A stretch of 64,000 bases of DNA from Raphanus sativus (taxonomy: Eukaryota; Streptophyta; Magnoliopsida; Brassicales; Brassicaceae). Numbering within the stretch: the first letter of the stretch is position 1; every line of letters starts with the position of its first letter. The notes under the pieces were generated by a model that was not told the DNA's origin, searched no databases, and saw only the letters and a list, made by a program, of their open reading frames with translations. Positions 24,140-35,200 of this stretch are shown here, one piece after another. The stretch lies in contig NC_079516.1 of NCBI RefSeq assembly GCF_000801105.2, positions 41,706,908-41,770,907 of the forward strand, read 5' to 3'. The position numbers and the translations under genes are program-made.

Positions 24140-24889
24140 TTCTAACTTGTATTATTTTATATGCAGCATATGGATGCTTGGATGAATGTGCTGAGGCAGA
24201 GGTATCAGGAGAACCCACAAGCTTTCCGGAGCGAGCGAATGTGCTTCCTGGATCACAACTTTTCCCATTCTTGGAGAGACCAGTATCTGTTCTTCAAAGC
24301 ATCGGCACCTGATCACAAAGGTTTAGGAAGAATGCTACCTAGTGGGGCGTCGTTGTTTTATGACGGATCAATGCCTTCATTTTGCCAATCAAACAAGAAG
24401 TGGGGGGAGGACATTGATGATATCTATGCGCCAGTGAACTTGAACAACAAACATTGGGTTGCTATCTGGATATCGATCCCTAAGAGGCACATAGTCGTCT
24501 GGGACAGCATACCTTCATCTAGCGTACCAGAAGCATGGGATGAGATAATGGAGCCTTTTCTCGAGATGGTCCCTTATATGCTTGTTGAGTGTGCAGCCAC
24601 CGAGGAAGAACGGGTCAAATACGGGTTGGAGCGATACACATATGAGAGACTGCTGAAAGATGTACCCACGGCCAACAATGGTGATTGTGGCGTGTACGCT
24701 CTAAAGTACATTGAATGTCATGCTCTTGGGGTTCCCTTTAGCCCTAAAGACTTTGCTAGGTCCAATGCGAAGACTATGAGGGATAATATGGCTGTGGTTA
24801 TATGGACGGAGCTTGTTGATCAGCATTTGAAAGATAATGAGGATGGTGGTATGTTCGTGGGCATGTATGATTAGATACACAAATCTAAC

Positions 24890-25464
24890 TTGTATAGATT
24901 TTCTAACTTGTGTATGGCTTTGAACTTGTCGTTGTATTTGTATTTGTATATTTGTGTATTAAAAATTGAACTTGTGTATGATTTATGACTTGTGTATGAT
25001 TTATTTGTGTATTTGAACTTGTGTATGATTTATTGTGTATGATTTATTTGTGTATTTGTGTATGATTTATTTGTGTATTTGAACTTGTCGACTAACAAAT
25101 AAGTCGTCTGGAAGGTTTTCCAGCTGGACGACTTACAAATAAGTTGTCTGGAAGGTTTTCCAGCTGGACGACTTACAAATAAGTCGTCTGGAAGGTTTGG
25201 ACGACTTACAAGTAAGGTAGTCTAAAAATAGTAGAAGGTAGTCTAAAAATAAAATACACTGGACGACTTCGTTAAAGGTCGTCTAAAAAAATACACTCGA
25301 AGGGATAGTAGAAGGTAGTCTAAAAATAAAATACACTTGAAGGGATAGTAGAAGGTAGACGAAACACTGGACGACTTAAAAATAAGTCGTCTGGACGACT
25401 TAACAATAAGTCGTCTGGACGGGTAATCAAGACTGGACGACTTAAATTTAGGTCGTCTGGACAA
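24890..25464. repeat. Spacer between the converging MULE genes
   Basis: The 3' ends of the protease and transposase genes face each other across 590 bp. About 24890-25090 is a minisatellite of TTGTGTATGATTTAT and TTTGTGTATTTGAAC units. 25101-25208 holds the 40-bp palindromic unit again. 25255-25464 holds more AAGTCGTC half-sites and a duplicated 'AGTAGAAGGTAGTCTAAAAA'. The last half-site abuts the transposase stop codon at 25465. Confidence 0.75.
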
Positions 25465-27870
25465 CTAGTCAACTGGTTGTGTACATTGTGGTTTCGTATG
25501 GCCAGTTTCCTTGCAGTTTGAGCATCTCCGTGCCCTGTGTTTCTTCCTGGGTTTGTGTCCTCTCATCCTAGATAGCTCCAACCAAGATTGCCATCTTGAT
25601 TTCTTCTGTCTCCCCGGACCACGCTTTACGTTTGGAGGAAAGCATTCTCGTTCCTCAATATGTTGTGACACGATAGGATATATATTCTCTGAGTATCCGG
25701 CATACAGATGATTCTTTGAGTAAAGTGGACATACAAGTGTGTCGATATGCACACCAGCATGTGTTCCAGCTGCTATAGCATGAGAGCAAGGTATTTTCTC
25801 CACTCCATAGACACCACAATCACACTTTACATGTTCCAAATCAACCACACAGTCCATTGTGCCACCTTTGACAAAGAAACGCCATCCATCAATTGGTTCG
25901 ACCGTCATCGTATCCGCTATCTCTGATCGAACGGCAAGCAAGTATTCAACACCCCGGCTATGTTCAGTTGGGAGACTCAAAGCATCTTGTCTCCTTTTCC
26001 AATACCATTTTCCTAACTTCTGCCTTATGAACTCCAGCAGGAACGGAATCGGAAATCCTCTTGCTCGCTTCAGTGCGGAATTAATAGATTCAGCGATGTT
26101 GCTTGTTTTTATGTTGAACCTGTTCCCCTTACAATAAACCCTTGACCATAGCCTGGCGTCGGCCTTCTCCAAATACGTTGCAAGTTCCGGGTTTGCACTT
26201 CGTATCTCAGCCATGTACCGGTCAAAATCGTAAACCGTGTGCGCATAAGCAGCCCCTTTCACCAAGTACATGAGATGTTTCCCTTTAAACTTTTTGACAA
26301 TGTTATCTTGAAGGTGATAGTAACATATTCCTCGGGTTGCCCAAGGAAACGCCTTCTCACACGCACTTTTAATGGCCGCGTGCCGGTCAGAGACTATCAC
26401 CAGAGGCTTGTCATGAGATATACAACTAGCTAATTTTGTGAAAAACCATTCCCAAGAAGGTTCATCTTCCGCATCCACGATCCCAAAAGCCAATGGGAAT
26501 ATCTGAAAATTGCCATCTTGTGCGGCTGCAACTAACATAACACCTCCATACTTTCCACTTAGGTGAGTTCCATCCACCACAATGACCCTTCTCTGATACT
26601 TAAAACCTTTGATAGAAGCTCCAAAAGAGAGAAATAGATACTTAAATCTTTTCTTAGAATCAAGTTCTATAGCCGTGATAGAATCAGGATTTGCAATGGA
26701 GATTTGCTCGAGATATGAAGGCAGACGCGAATACCCTTCTTCTGCTGATCCTCTCACCAATTTTTGTGCATATAACAGTGCTCTGTATGAAGTGGTGTAA
26801 TCAAGCGTCATGCCAAACATGTTCTTCATTGCATCAGTGATATGCTGTGGAGTTATCCCGTCAATGATCCCAACACGATCAATGAAAAGACTACCAACAT
26901 ACTTTGGAGTACAGTGTCTCCGCTGAGCGATTCGGTCTCCAATTGAGCATAAATGTTTTTCCACATACTTTGTTACCCAAAACGTGTTTGGCCCATGTTT
27001 CACACTCGCTCTGATCTTCCATCCACAACCGCTAACCCGACATATTGCCACAAGGAGAGTTTTTGTTGATTTGTATATTCTGAAAGAAAATTTACCCCTC
27101 ACTGCTCTCAACCGCAGCTCTGAAAGCAGTGCATCCTTGCTAACAAAACTCTGGTTGACATAGATGCTGGTACAATCCGATTTTCCTCCTTCAATAGCAT
27201 TTGTCTTAGCATATGTCTTTTCAATTTCTTCAAAACAAATATTATCATCATCTTCCTCGTCCTCATCTAGAACCTTTCCATAAAGACTGTAATCCCCACC
27301 ATTCTGATCCGTTTCACCAACAATAGTGTTATCAGCATCCTCCTCCCCATTTTCCTCCTCCCCATTTTCCTCCTCTCCATCTTGATTTTCGTCTTCAACA
27401 GACTCTTTATCACCAACATCTTCAGAACATTCATCAGCTTCATCATTATCACCAACATCTTCTTCCCATTCACCAGCTTCATTATTATCACCAACATCTT
27501 CTTCCCATTCACCAGCTTCTTCTCTTTTCTCTGAAACCGTTTCCACCTTGCTGCGGCTTGATACACAAAGACATACTCTATGCGTTTTGAGTATCTCGAG
27601 CAAGTTTCGAACTTGTCTATCACTTGTAACATGAATGGGAGGACTGCCTGGAGTCATCATCATTTCTGCTGGTAATGAGTAGCTAATCACCACAGTCACT
27701 GATCTCATGTCCAGGTTATAATCTTCTTAAGCCATTGCAACAAGTTCAGCATGTGTTGAATCTTCATTCAATAAAAACAATCTTGCTCCTTTGAGATCAT
27801 CAACCACAAAATCCTAACGGAAATCTCTCAACAACCATTGTCCATACACTGCATGTAACTTAAAAATCAT
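25465..27870 (-). pseudogene. mudrA-type MULE transposase with broken N-terminus
   Basis: An open frame from ATG 27708 to 25465 gives 747 residues. It has an acidic low-complexity region (about 60-165), the MuDR DNA-binding region (about 175-260), and the MULE DDE domain with 'IVVDGTHLSGKYGG' (Asp 379) and 'PLVIVSDRHAAIKS' (Asp 441). A SWIM zinc finger follows ('CDCGVYGVEKIPCSHA', about 640), and a CCHC knuckle ends the protein ('CSNCKETGHTKPQC'). The ATG at 27708 is probably not the ancestral start. Upstream, in the same frame and back to a good acceptor (TTTGCAG before 27870), the sequence still reads as protein ('DDLKGARLFLLNEDSTHAEL') but with TAA at 27727-27729 and TAG at 27814-27816. 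Translation from 27708 would keep the catalytic core and both zinc fingers, so a shortened protein is possible. I call it a pseudogene because the N-terminal exon is lost. Confidence 0.85.
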
Positions 27871-28020
27871 CTGCAAATATTCAAAATAAAACACATTAGT
27901 AAACATAGAGAAAATGAAGAAGTTCAATAAACATTATCGCAGACGACTTATAATTAAGTCGTCCAGAAGACTTAAAGGTAAGTCGTCTAAAGAGGTCACT
28001 TTTGCAATTGAAAATTAAAA

Positions 28021-28715
28021 GGGACGACTTAATTCTAAGTCGTCCGGCTTTGTTTGTTAAAAAAAAAATTTCAGACGACTTATATATAAGTCGTCTACGA
28101 GAAACGGGCTAGTTTTGCATTTGACCGAATCGTGTCAGATCTTTGACTATTTCTGGACGACTTATAATTCAGTCGTCTCTGGAAAGTAAAAATTTCAATA
28201 TTTTATTCAAACTAGACGACTTACATGTAAGTCGTCCTAGGTTAGTTTTGTAATTGAAAAATAAAACTTGAAATTTAACTTTCTCCAGACGACTTAACTA
28301 AAAGTCGTCCAGCTAGACGACTTAATTTAAGGTCGTCCGGGATAAGCAAGGTTTGACCAGAAAATTGGGAAAAATTCTGGACGACTTTGCTTTCCCCAGA
28401 CGACTTTAAATTAAGTCTTCTGACGGGACGACTTTATATTATGTCGTCTGGTAAAAGTTAAATTATGAAGTTTTATTTTTCAACTACAAAACTAACCTAA
28501 GACGACTTACACGTAAGTCGTCTAGTTTAATAAAATATTGAAATTTTAACTTCCCAGAGACGACTGAATTATAAGTCGTCCAGAAATAGTCAAAGATCTG
28601 ACACGATTCGGTCAAATGCAAAACTAGCATGTTTCTCGTAGACGACTTATATATAAGTCGTCTGGAGTGTTTATTTTCAACAAACAAAGCTGCACGACTT
28701 AGTTTAAGTCGTCCG
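28021..28715. repeat. Large imperfect hairpin, arms about 275 bp, loop 144 bp
   Basis: Bases 28021-28296 are the imperfect reverse complement of 28441-28715. Matching phrases include TTTGACCGAATCGTGTCAGA (28119 on) with TCTGACACGATTCGGTCAAA (28597 on), and TTAGTTTTGTAATTGAAAAA with its complement near 28475. Within the arms lie further small AAGTCGTC palindromes. The hairpin lies between the transposase gene, which reads away from it, and the right end of the element. Confidence 0.9.
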
Positions 28716-29404
28716 TTTGACCAGAAGACTCAGCAGTAAGTCTTCTACATACAGAAGACTTACAAGTAAGTCTTCTACGCGAACAGATTTTGAAAAAAAT
28801 TCAAATTCGAACCTTAAACTAGGTGAGATGACTTCGTTTGCACACAGGGTCTTCTCCAACCACCCAGAACCTCAAACGAAAGCAACCGTAAGTCAAAACG
28901 AAAGAAATATGGCTCTGTCAACCATCGCCCATATTTTGAATCAAAAGCTTGAGTTTTTTGGATGAATATGGAGAGAAAGTGAAAGAAATGTTGTTTTTAG
29001 TTCATAACAATTGAAACAGAGAGAGTGTTAAGAGATTTACGTGCATTAAAGGGCATTAAAAGCTCCAAACAGTTCGTACAAGGTTGTTCCCACTATTCAT
29101 GGCAGTGGCAATATTGTAAATACTTGAAGAAAATGTGGTTGAGACAGTAAAGAAGCCATTTTCGAAAAAAAAAAAAAAGGTTAATGGCATTTTCGTAGAT
29201 AAAATGCAGATGTGGGGTTAAAAACTCAAAAAAAAAATGAGTCAAAAGAAAATGTTAGTTTTGTGTTTGACTTCAAGTTTTGAGTCACTTTTGCAATAAG
29301 CCCAATAAAATATCAGGTTTTGATATCGATTCAATTAATGAAACGGTACTGACCTTGGTTAAGAAAACAGAAAAACCAAACCGCCGGTTTATCATACATA
29401 TAAA

Positions 29405-29412
29405 TGACGTCA
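29405..29412. promoter_or_regulatory. TGACGTCA palindrome upstream of HDA9
   Basis: A perfect TGACGTCA (bZIP/CRE-type site) lies 184-191 bp before the HDA9 start codon and 103 bp beyond the end of the Mutator-like element. It is therefore in the only native upstream DNA that HDA9 retains nearby. Function is inferred from the motif alone. Confidence 0.4.
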
Positions 29413-29595
29413 TGTGACATGTCATTACAACCCTTAAGCGCTGCCGTTTTGGTTTTGGACCCTCCTCCTCCTCCCCTAGTTGTGCTTCGTCTCCTCCTCC
29501 CTTCTCAACTCGGAGGAATCGTCTCACATAGAATCTATTGAAGCCCATAATTGTTGCTAAAAGATCGATCTCGGTTTTAGTTTCTCTTAGAAGAG

Positions 29596-29986
29596 ATGCG
29601 GTCCAAGGACAAAATCTCCTACTTCTATGATGGTTCGTGCTTTTATTCTTCTCTCTTCCCCTTTTAGTTATCTTTGTTCATCAAAAAGTATCACCACTCA
29701 TTCCAAAGGTTGAATCTTTCACATTGAATTTCTTCAATTAGTTCGAAAATTCTCAGAACAAGGGTTTTATAGTACTCTGTTATATATTTTACTCAAAATA
29801 TGGAACTTTCTACGAGCTGTGTAGCTATGTGTGTAAAACATTACATATGGTGTCTGGTGTTGCAGGAGATGTAGGGAACGTCTACTTTGGTCCGAATCAC
29901 CCAATGAAGCCTCACAGGCTTTGTATGACCCATCATCTTATCCTTGCATATGGCCTCCACAGCAAGATGGAAGTTTATGTTAGTTT

Positions 29987-30062
<76 letters not shown>

Positions 30063-32238
30063 TCTTTTTGTTTAAACAATCTTGTTTGAACTCTCTCTTT
30101 TTATATTGGTCTCAAGCGTCCACACAAGGCATACCCTATCGAGATGGCCCAGTTCCATTCCCCAGACTATGTCGAGTTCCTCCAACGTATCAACCCTGAA
30201 AACACTGATTTGTTTCCCAACGAAATGGCTAGATGTTAGTTTCTTGCCCCCTCTCTCTTCTTCTTCTTCACTTTATTGTAATGTTTTTAGCTGAAAAAAA
30301 TTGGAATCTCACTTTTTTTTATTGCAGATAATTTAGGAGAGGATTGTCCTGTCTTTGAGGATATGTTTGAGTTTTGTCAAATTTATGCCGGCGCTACCAT
30401 AGGTAAAAAAAAAAGTATTTATGTTTGCTTTGTCACTTGAGAGAGCTTTAGAACATTACTTTTTTTTGTGTGAGAGTACAGATGCTGCACGCAGATTAAA
30501 CAACAAACTATGTGACATTGCCATAAACTGGGCGGGCGGGTTGCACCATGCTAAAAAATGCGATGCGTCTGGTTTCTGTTACATCAACGATCTCGTGCTA
30601 GGTATTCTCGAGCTCTTGAAACACCATCCTCGTGTGCTCTACATTGATATAGACGTCCATCACGGTGATGGAGTCGAAGAGGCCTTTTACTTTACTGACA
30701 GGTACTGTAGTACAGCTCATAACGACAGCTACCTTGTTCAAATTTGTGTGTTTTTATCATATAATTTGATGAAATAATCAAGATTTTGTTACGGCAGAGT
30801 GATGACTGTTAGCTTTCACAAGTTTGGGGATAAGTTCTTTCCAGGAACCGGCGATGTTAAGGTGATATTTGATTTTTTTTTTTTTTTTGATGTGTTTGGA
30901 TGATGAATTGTCAATCTTTCTTTAATATAAAGGAAATAGGAGAAAGGGAAGGGAAGTTTTACGCCATAAATGTTCCGCTCAGGGATGGTATTGATGACAG
31001 TAGTTTCAACCGTCTCTTCAGGGCGGTTAGTTCTTTAAATCCAGAGAAACATTCGAATAATGCTTCCTATGTATTTGTGTGTTTTGATCTTTTTTATTTT
31101 TTTGGTAGATAATTTCGAAGGTGGTTGAGATATATCAGCCAGGTGCAATAGTACTTCAGTGTGGAGCAGATTCACTAGCAAGGGATCGACTAGGATGCTT
31201 TAATCTCTCTATTGATGGTGCTCTTTCTTCTTGTAATCGAAAACCTCTCTATTTTTTTTTCTATGTCAGTGACTCTTTCGACAGGGTTCTAAACGACTAA
31301 GGTTTGTATATATGCAGGACATGCTGAATGTGTTAAATTTGTCAAGAAGTTCAATATTCCTTTGCTGGTAAAATCTATCTTGGCTTTGACTTATATGTAT
31401 ATATGGAGTCTTGAGTTTCGTTATGATGAAGCTTAAGAGTTTATGTTCGTTTTAGGTGACTGGAGGTGGAGGGTACACAAAGGAGAACGTAGCTCGGTGT
31501 TGGACCGTTGAGACTGGCATTCTTTTGGACACTGAACTTCCTAATGGTTAGTCAGTAGTGAGGTTCTTTCATTTTTCTTTTTCTAATTCGGAGAAATGTT
31601 TTATAATAATTTTGGTTGTTTTTAATTTTTAATTTTTTGTTACAGAGATTCCAGATAATGATTACATAAAGTATTTTGGGCCGGATTATTCATTGAAGAT
31701 TCCTGGTGGTCACATTGTAAGTAGTCTCTCTTATAATAAAATATATGCTTTATTTAGTTATATACAAAATCTACTGAGAATGGTTTGTGTGTGTTGAACT
31801 TGACAAAATGAAAACAGGAGAATCTAAATACGAAATCGTATATCAGTACGATAAAAGCACAGATTTTGGATAATTTGCGATACATCCAGCACGCTCCAAG
31901 CGTGCAGATGCAGGAGGTAAACTCGGTTCATCAATCATCATCATCATCAAAAAAGAATGAAAAACTGATTTAGTGTTTTTTTTTTCTAAATGAAATTTGG
32001 CAGGTTCCACCGGATTTCTACATACCGGATTTTGATGAAGACCAACAAAATCCAGATGTGCGTGTGGACCGTAAGTATCATCAAACAAACTACTTACACA
32101 AGTGTTTCACCATTTTGCTTAGCGATTGATGAGAATATTGGAAACGTAATGTGATTTGTTTCAGAGCGTTCGCGGGATAAGCAGATTCAGAGGGACGATG
32201 AATATTTCGATGGTGACAAGGATAACGATGCGTCGTAG
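29596..32238 (+). CDS. HDA9: Histone deacetylase HDA9 (RPD3/HDA1 class I)
   Basis: Zn-dependent class I histone deacetylase. In Arabidopsis HDA9 works in nuclear repressor complexes and affects flowering, leaf ageing and seed dormancy. Fourteen exons (29596-29632, 29866-29978, 30117-30234, 30328-30402, 30482-30701, 30798-30861, 30933-31025, 31109-31217, 31318-31367, 31456-31546, 31646-31716, 31818-31916, 32004-32070, 32165-32238) join in phase to 426 residues, the length I recall for Arabidopsis HDA9. Visible active-site motifs are '[19 protein letters not shown]' (about 134-152), '[16 protein letters not shown]' (about 168-183) and '[16 protein letters not shown]' (about 294-309). The C-terminus is the acidic '[14 protein letters not shown]'. 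No lesion is seen. Intron 2 holds a 68-bp CT run. The right end of a 9.9-kb transposon is 293 bp before the ATG. Confidence 0.97.
29991..30058 (+). repeat. (CT)34 microsatellite in HDA9 intron 2
   Basis: An uninterrupted CT dinucleotide run of 68 bases starts 12 bases after the exon 2 donor. It lies upstream of the exon 3 acceptor, where its pyrimidine content could affect splicing. It is likely to vary in length between accessions. Confidence 0.95.
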
Positions 32239-35200
32239 TAGCCTAATGTTTATTATTAGCGAAGAAGACTAAGACAAATCCAAAGTTGGGTTGTATAAAT
32301 TCTATTTGTCAGGGCACACCACCAAAACTCACTCATGATAATCATTTGTTTTCTTTAAGAGGCCTTACCTTTCTATGCTCTCATACTGTTTCGTCTCGAT
32401 TAGTGTTGTGGTTACCTTACCTTCTTAATGGATTTTAAAAACTTTGATGTTATAGTAAAGTTGCATATAAACGATAATTTAGTTTATGACAGAATTGTGA
32501 TCGTCCAGCTATTCATCTCTTTCTTGTTTATGAAGTTGCTTTATATTCGTTCCTATTGGGTTTAGCTTTGGCTTAACAATTTTCTTTTTGCAAACAAACA
32601 TCCGTTCTATTAAAACGGTTTGGCTAATTAAACGAGTCAAAGAAAAATACCAACATAAATAATTGCCCAAAGAAAAATACCAACACTACATGCTAGATTG
32701 AATAGCATTTTAAATGTTGCTAATTTATAGAACTTATATACCTTTTTAGAATTCAAAACTTATGATTTTTAGTTTTGGTATAAAATAGTATACCTACTTA
32801 AGGGGATCAATGTGTTCACTAAAGGATGCAAGAGTTAAAGAAAACAGTCATTAGAAGATCTCTTTGAGGAACTGCATAGTTCGTAATTCTCAAGCGAGAA
32901 AGCGAATAATTCTGCAAAAACAGACCTTTTCAAGTACAAATCTATATTTTTAAAAGAAAAACAAATGAACTGGTAATATACATTTTACATGTTTGATAAG
33001 AACAAATTTGCCAATAGATGCTAGGGTTAACAAAAAAGATGATCTAAAACGCATCCGACTTGCACGGAACACAGTGCTTAAAAATGAAACTTAGATTTGA
33101 CAACAGAAATTGTTTAATTTGGCTCATCTGTTGATGATTTCAACTATGATTTACCTAAGAAATATAGATCAAAAATAGAAAGATGGCAACGGAATCTAAT
33201 CAACGTGCATCAGAGTCATGGAAGTTTATGATTTCCAACACCGCTCAAGGGTTTTGAGCTTCTTTTATCAATTGGGATTAACTCATCATTTGCAGCAAAA
33301 GTAGTAAGATATATACGAAATCAGTTAAATAGATTAACGCAAGAATCAGTGCAGCCGATTAAGAAAAATAATTAAAAACTGAAAAACTATATAAATAAAC
33401 AAATAAAACAGGCAGCGAGTTAAACAAATGGTTTCTTGGTGCGAGAGTAAATTATTGGGGACTGCCAAGTAGGGTTCATATATTTATATTATACACGGAA
33501 GCAAGGTGATGCTAAAACCTAGGTCTTAAACTAATCACGGTTAAGACAGTGCTAACCATGGTTAAGTTGGCGATATGATTCTCTGCTTTTTCATTGCTAT
33601 ATTGGAGGAGAAACAATCCAACGTGGACCAATAATAAGACATCAGCACAATCCTAACGGAGAGCTTGAGCTAAACAGAAAAAAGTTCAAAAATAAAGAAT
33701 ATTTGCCAACAAAGCATTTGTTTTTTAATTTTATTCTGTAAATCATTAAACCAAACCAAAACTGAGTTTTTCTGTAACCACCTTATCTAATTGAACAAAT
33801 CGAAAATTTATTAATGGATTATGATTATCTTAAACTAAATCATTATATATGTTTCTACTATATTTTAAACTCACACTATACACGCTGCATATCTTAAATA
33901 ATCTTAGGGATGTATTCAACCTATAGTTTTAAATGATTTATATTAAAATGACAAACTCATTGTTATTCAAAGAAAATTTATTGTTATTTAAAACTTCATT
34001 GAAAATTTATTGTTATTGAATTTAACATTTCGTAAAGTATTCTGAAATCCAATGTTATTGAAAATATTTCAAGTTGTGGAATTTTAGGGGGTGTACTAAA
34101 CTGTGGATTTTAAATGCTTGGATGGATTTAAGATGATCTAGAGGTTTAAAGTGGTTTGGAGTAAATCTCGTTGATATAGGTGGGATTTACAAAAACCAAA
34201 AAACAAAATTGGTGATTTTTATTGAGATTTCCTCTCAAATTTCAGAGTACTTTAGATCAGTGATATATTAATCTATTTTTATTTTTGAATAAAGAAAACG
34301 TGAAGGGTTGTTTCCTTAGTTTAGTAATTTCTTTGGTTGGGATTTGATCTTGTCGATCAGAGCTTCTATGCTTAGTTTCTTTTTTTTTTTTTTTTTTTTT
34401 TTCTTTTCTATGCTTAGTTTCTCTGTTACTTTCCTTTGCTATGTAAGCTTGGTTCTAGAGTCAATATTAATAACAACCCTTTCTACAAAAAAAAAAAAAG
34501 AAGTACGTCTTCACGTTTTGGTTTTGGAATGATAGATCATTCAAAAAGACTTATTTATGATCTTAAAGCAAGAAACATAGCTTTAGCCCTCCTCTGTTTT
34601 CTAGTGGAAGGAAAGAACCAGAGCACCTATCTACTACCTTAGTTTGCATATTTAGAGCAAGTAGTCTTACAGAAGCACAAAAAAAAAAAATCGTAGTCTC
34701 GCAGAAGCTTTTGAGTGTTGATTCAGTCATTACATAAACACTTTCAGCTAATTAGAAAAAACTTCTAACAATAAACACAGAGACCTGAATCAGATCGACA
34801 TTAGCAAGCGTCCCTTGGAAACATTCAGTTAACTTCACGCTTTAAGATTTTAAACACTTCCCCACCACAAATTTCTTTAGCCCTTCTTTGTTAATTCCAT
34901 CAACATAAAACCGACAATAAAATGAGTGATCTTAAACCTTATGTACGTTTAACAACATCAGAAGCTCATATCTCCCCATAACAACAATTGTTGATCCAAG
35001 AATCCTTATTATAAAGAATGATAATCGTAGATATGGCATAATAGTATTTGTATTGCGAAACTTCAAATCTCACAAAAGCTCCATTAGGTACGGAATTGGG
35101 CAGCACAAGCGAGACGACACCACCTTGTTGGAAACCCAAATCGACATCAGTCCAGACTGTCGTGCTTGTGATAGAAAACTGCAGAGAGACATTGTCAAGG

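Larger units (their letters stand above)
20660..24874 (+). pseudogene. ULP1-like (C48) SUMO-protease-type gene of the MULE, decayed
   Basis: Six exons are 20660-20695, 20970-21827, 22170-23206, 23283-23698, 23767-23860 and 24167-24874. Exon 2 has the plant DUF1985-like region ('KLDIKKKYEMWCLVGPEPLRF', written here in part: 'MWCLVGPEPLRFSLLEFEMI'). Exon 3 has a Lys/Glu-Ala-Arg helix and Pro-Gln repeats. Exon 6 is the C48 peptidase: His in 'NNKHWVAIWI', Asp in 'HIVVWDSIP', Cys in 'NNGDCGVYALKYIE'. C48 peptidases cleave SUMO precursors or conjugates; the role of transposon copies is unknown. Lesions: TAG at 21636-21638 after 'DSLWNK', with the frame continuing beyond; loss of one C near 22829, which shifts frame within the repeats; and a CAA-to-TAA change at 23048-23050 in the duplicated block. 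All other phases agree, so the intact parent is readable but this copy is not functional. Confidence 0.85.
19425..29302. mobile_element. Mutator-like transposon carrying a ULP1-like gene (Kaonashi/KI-MULE type), 9,878 bp
   Basis: The element is flanked by the perfect 9-bp direct repeat AATAAAATA (19416-19424 and 29303-29311), the Mutator target-site length. Its ends, about 46 bp each (19425-19470 and the complement of 29257-29302), match at roughly 80%. They start GGGAGAATTGCCAA and GGGCTTATTGCAAA and share TGACTCAAAA and AGTCAAAC. Inside, converging, are a ULP1-like protease gene (plus) and a mudrA-type transposase gene (minus). Mutator-like elements with a ULP1-like gene are known from Arabidopsis and other plants as Kaonashi elements. 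Introns and spacers are filled with AAGTCGTC/GACGACTT palindromes. Both genes carry lesions. Confidence 0.93.
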
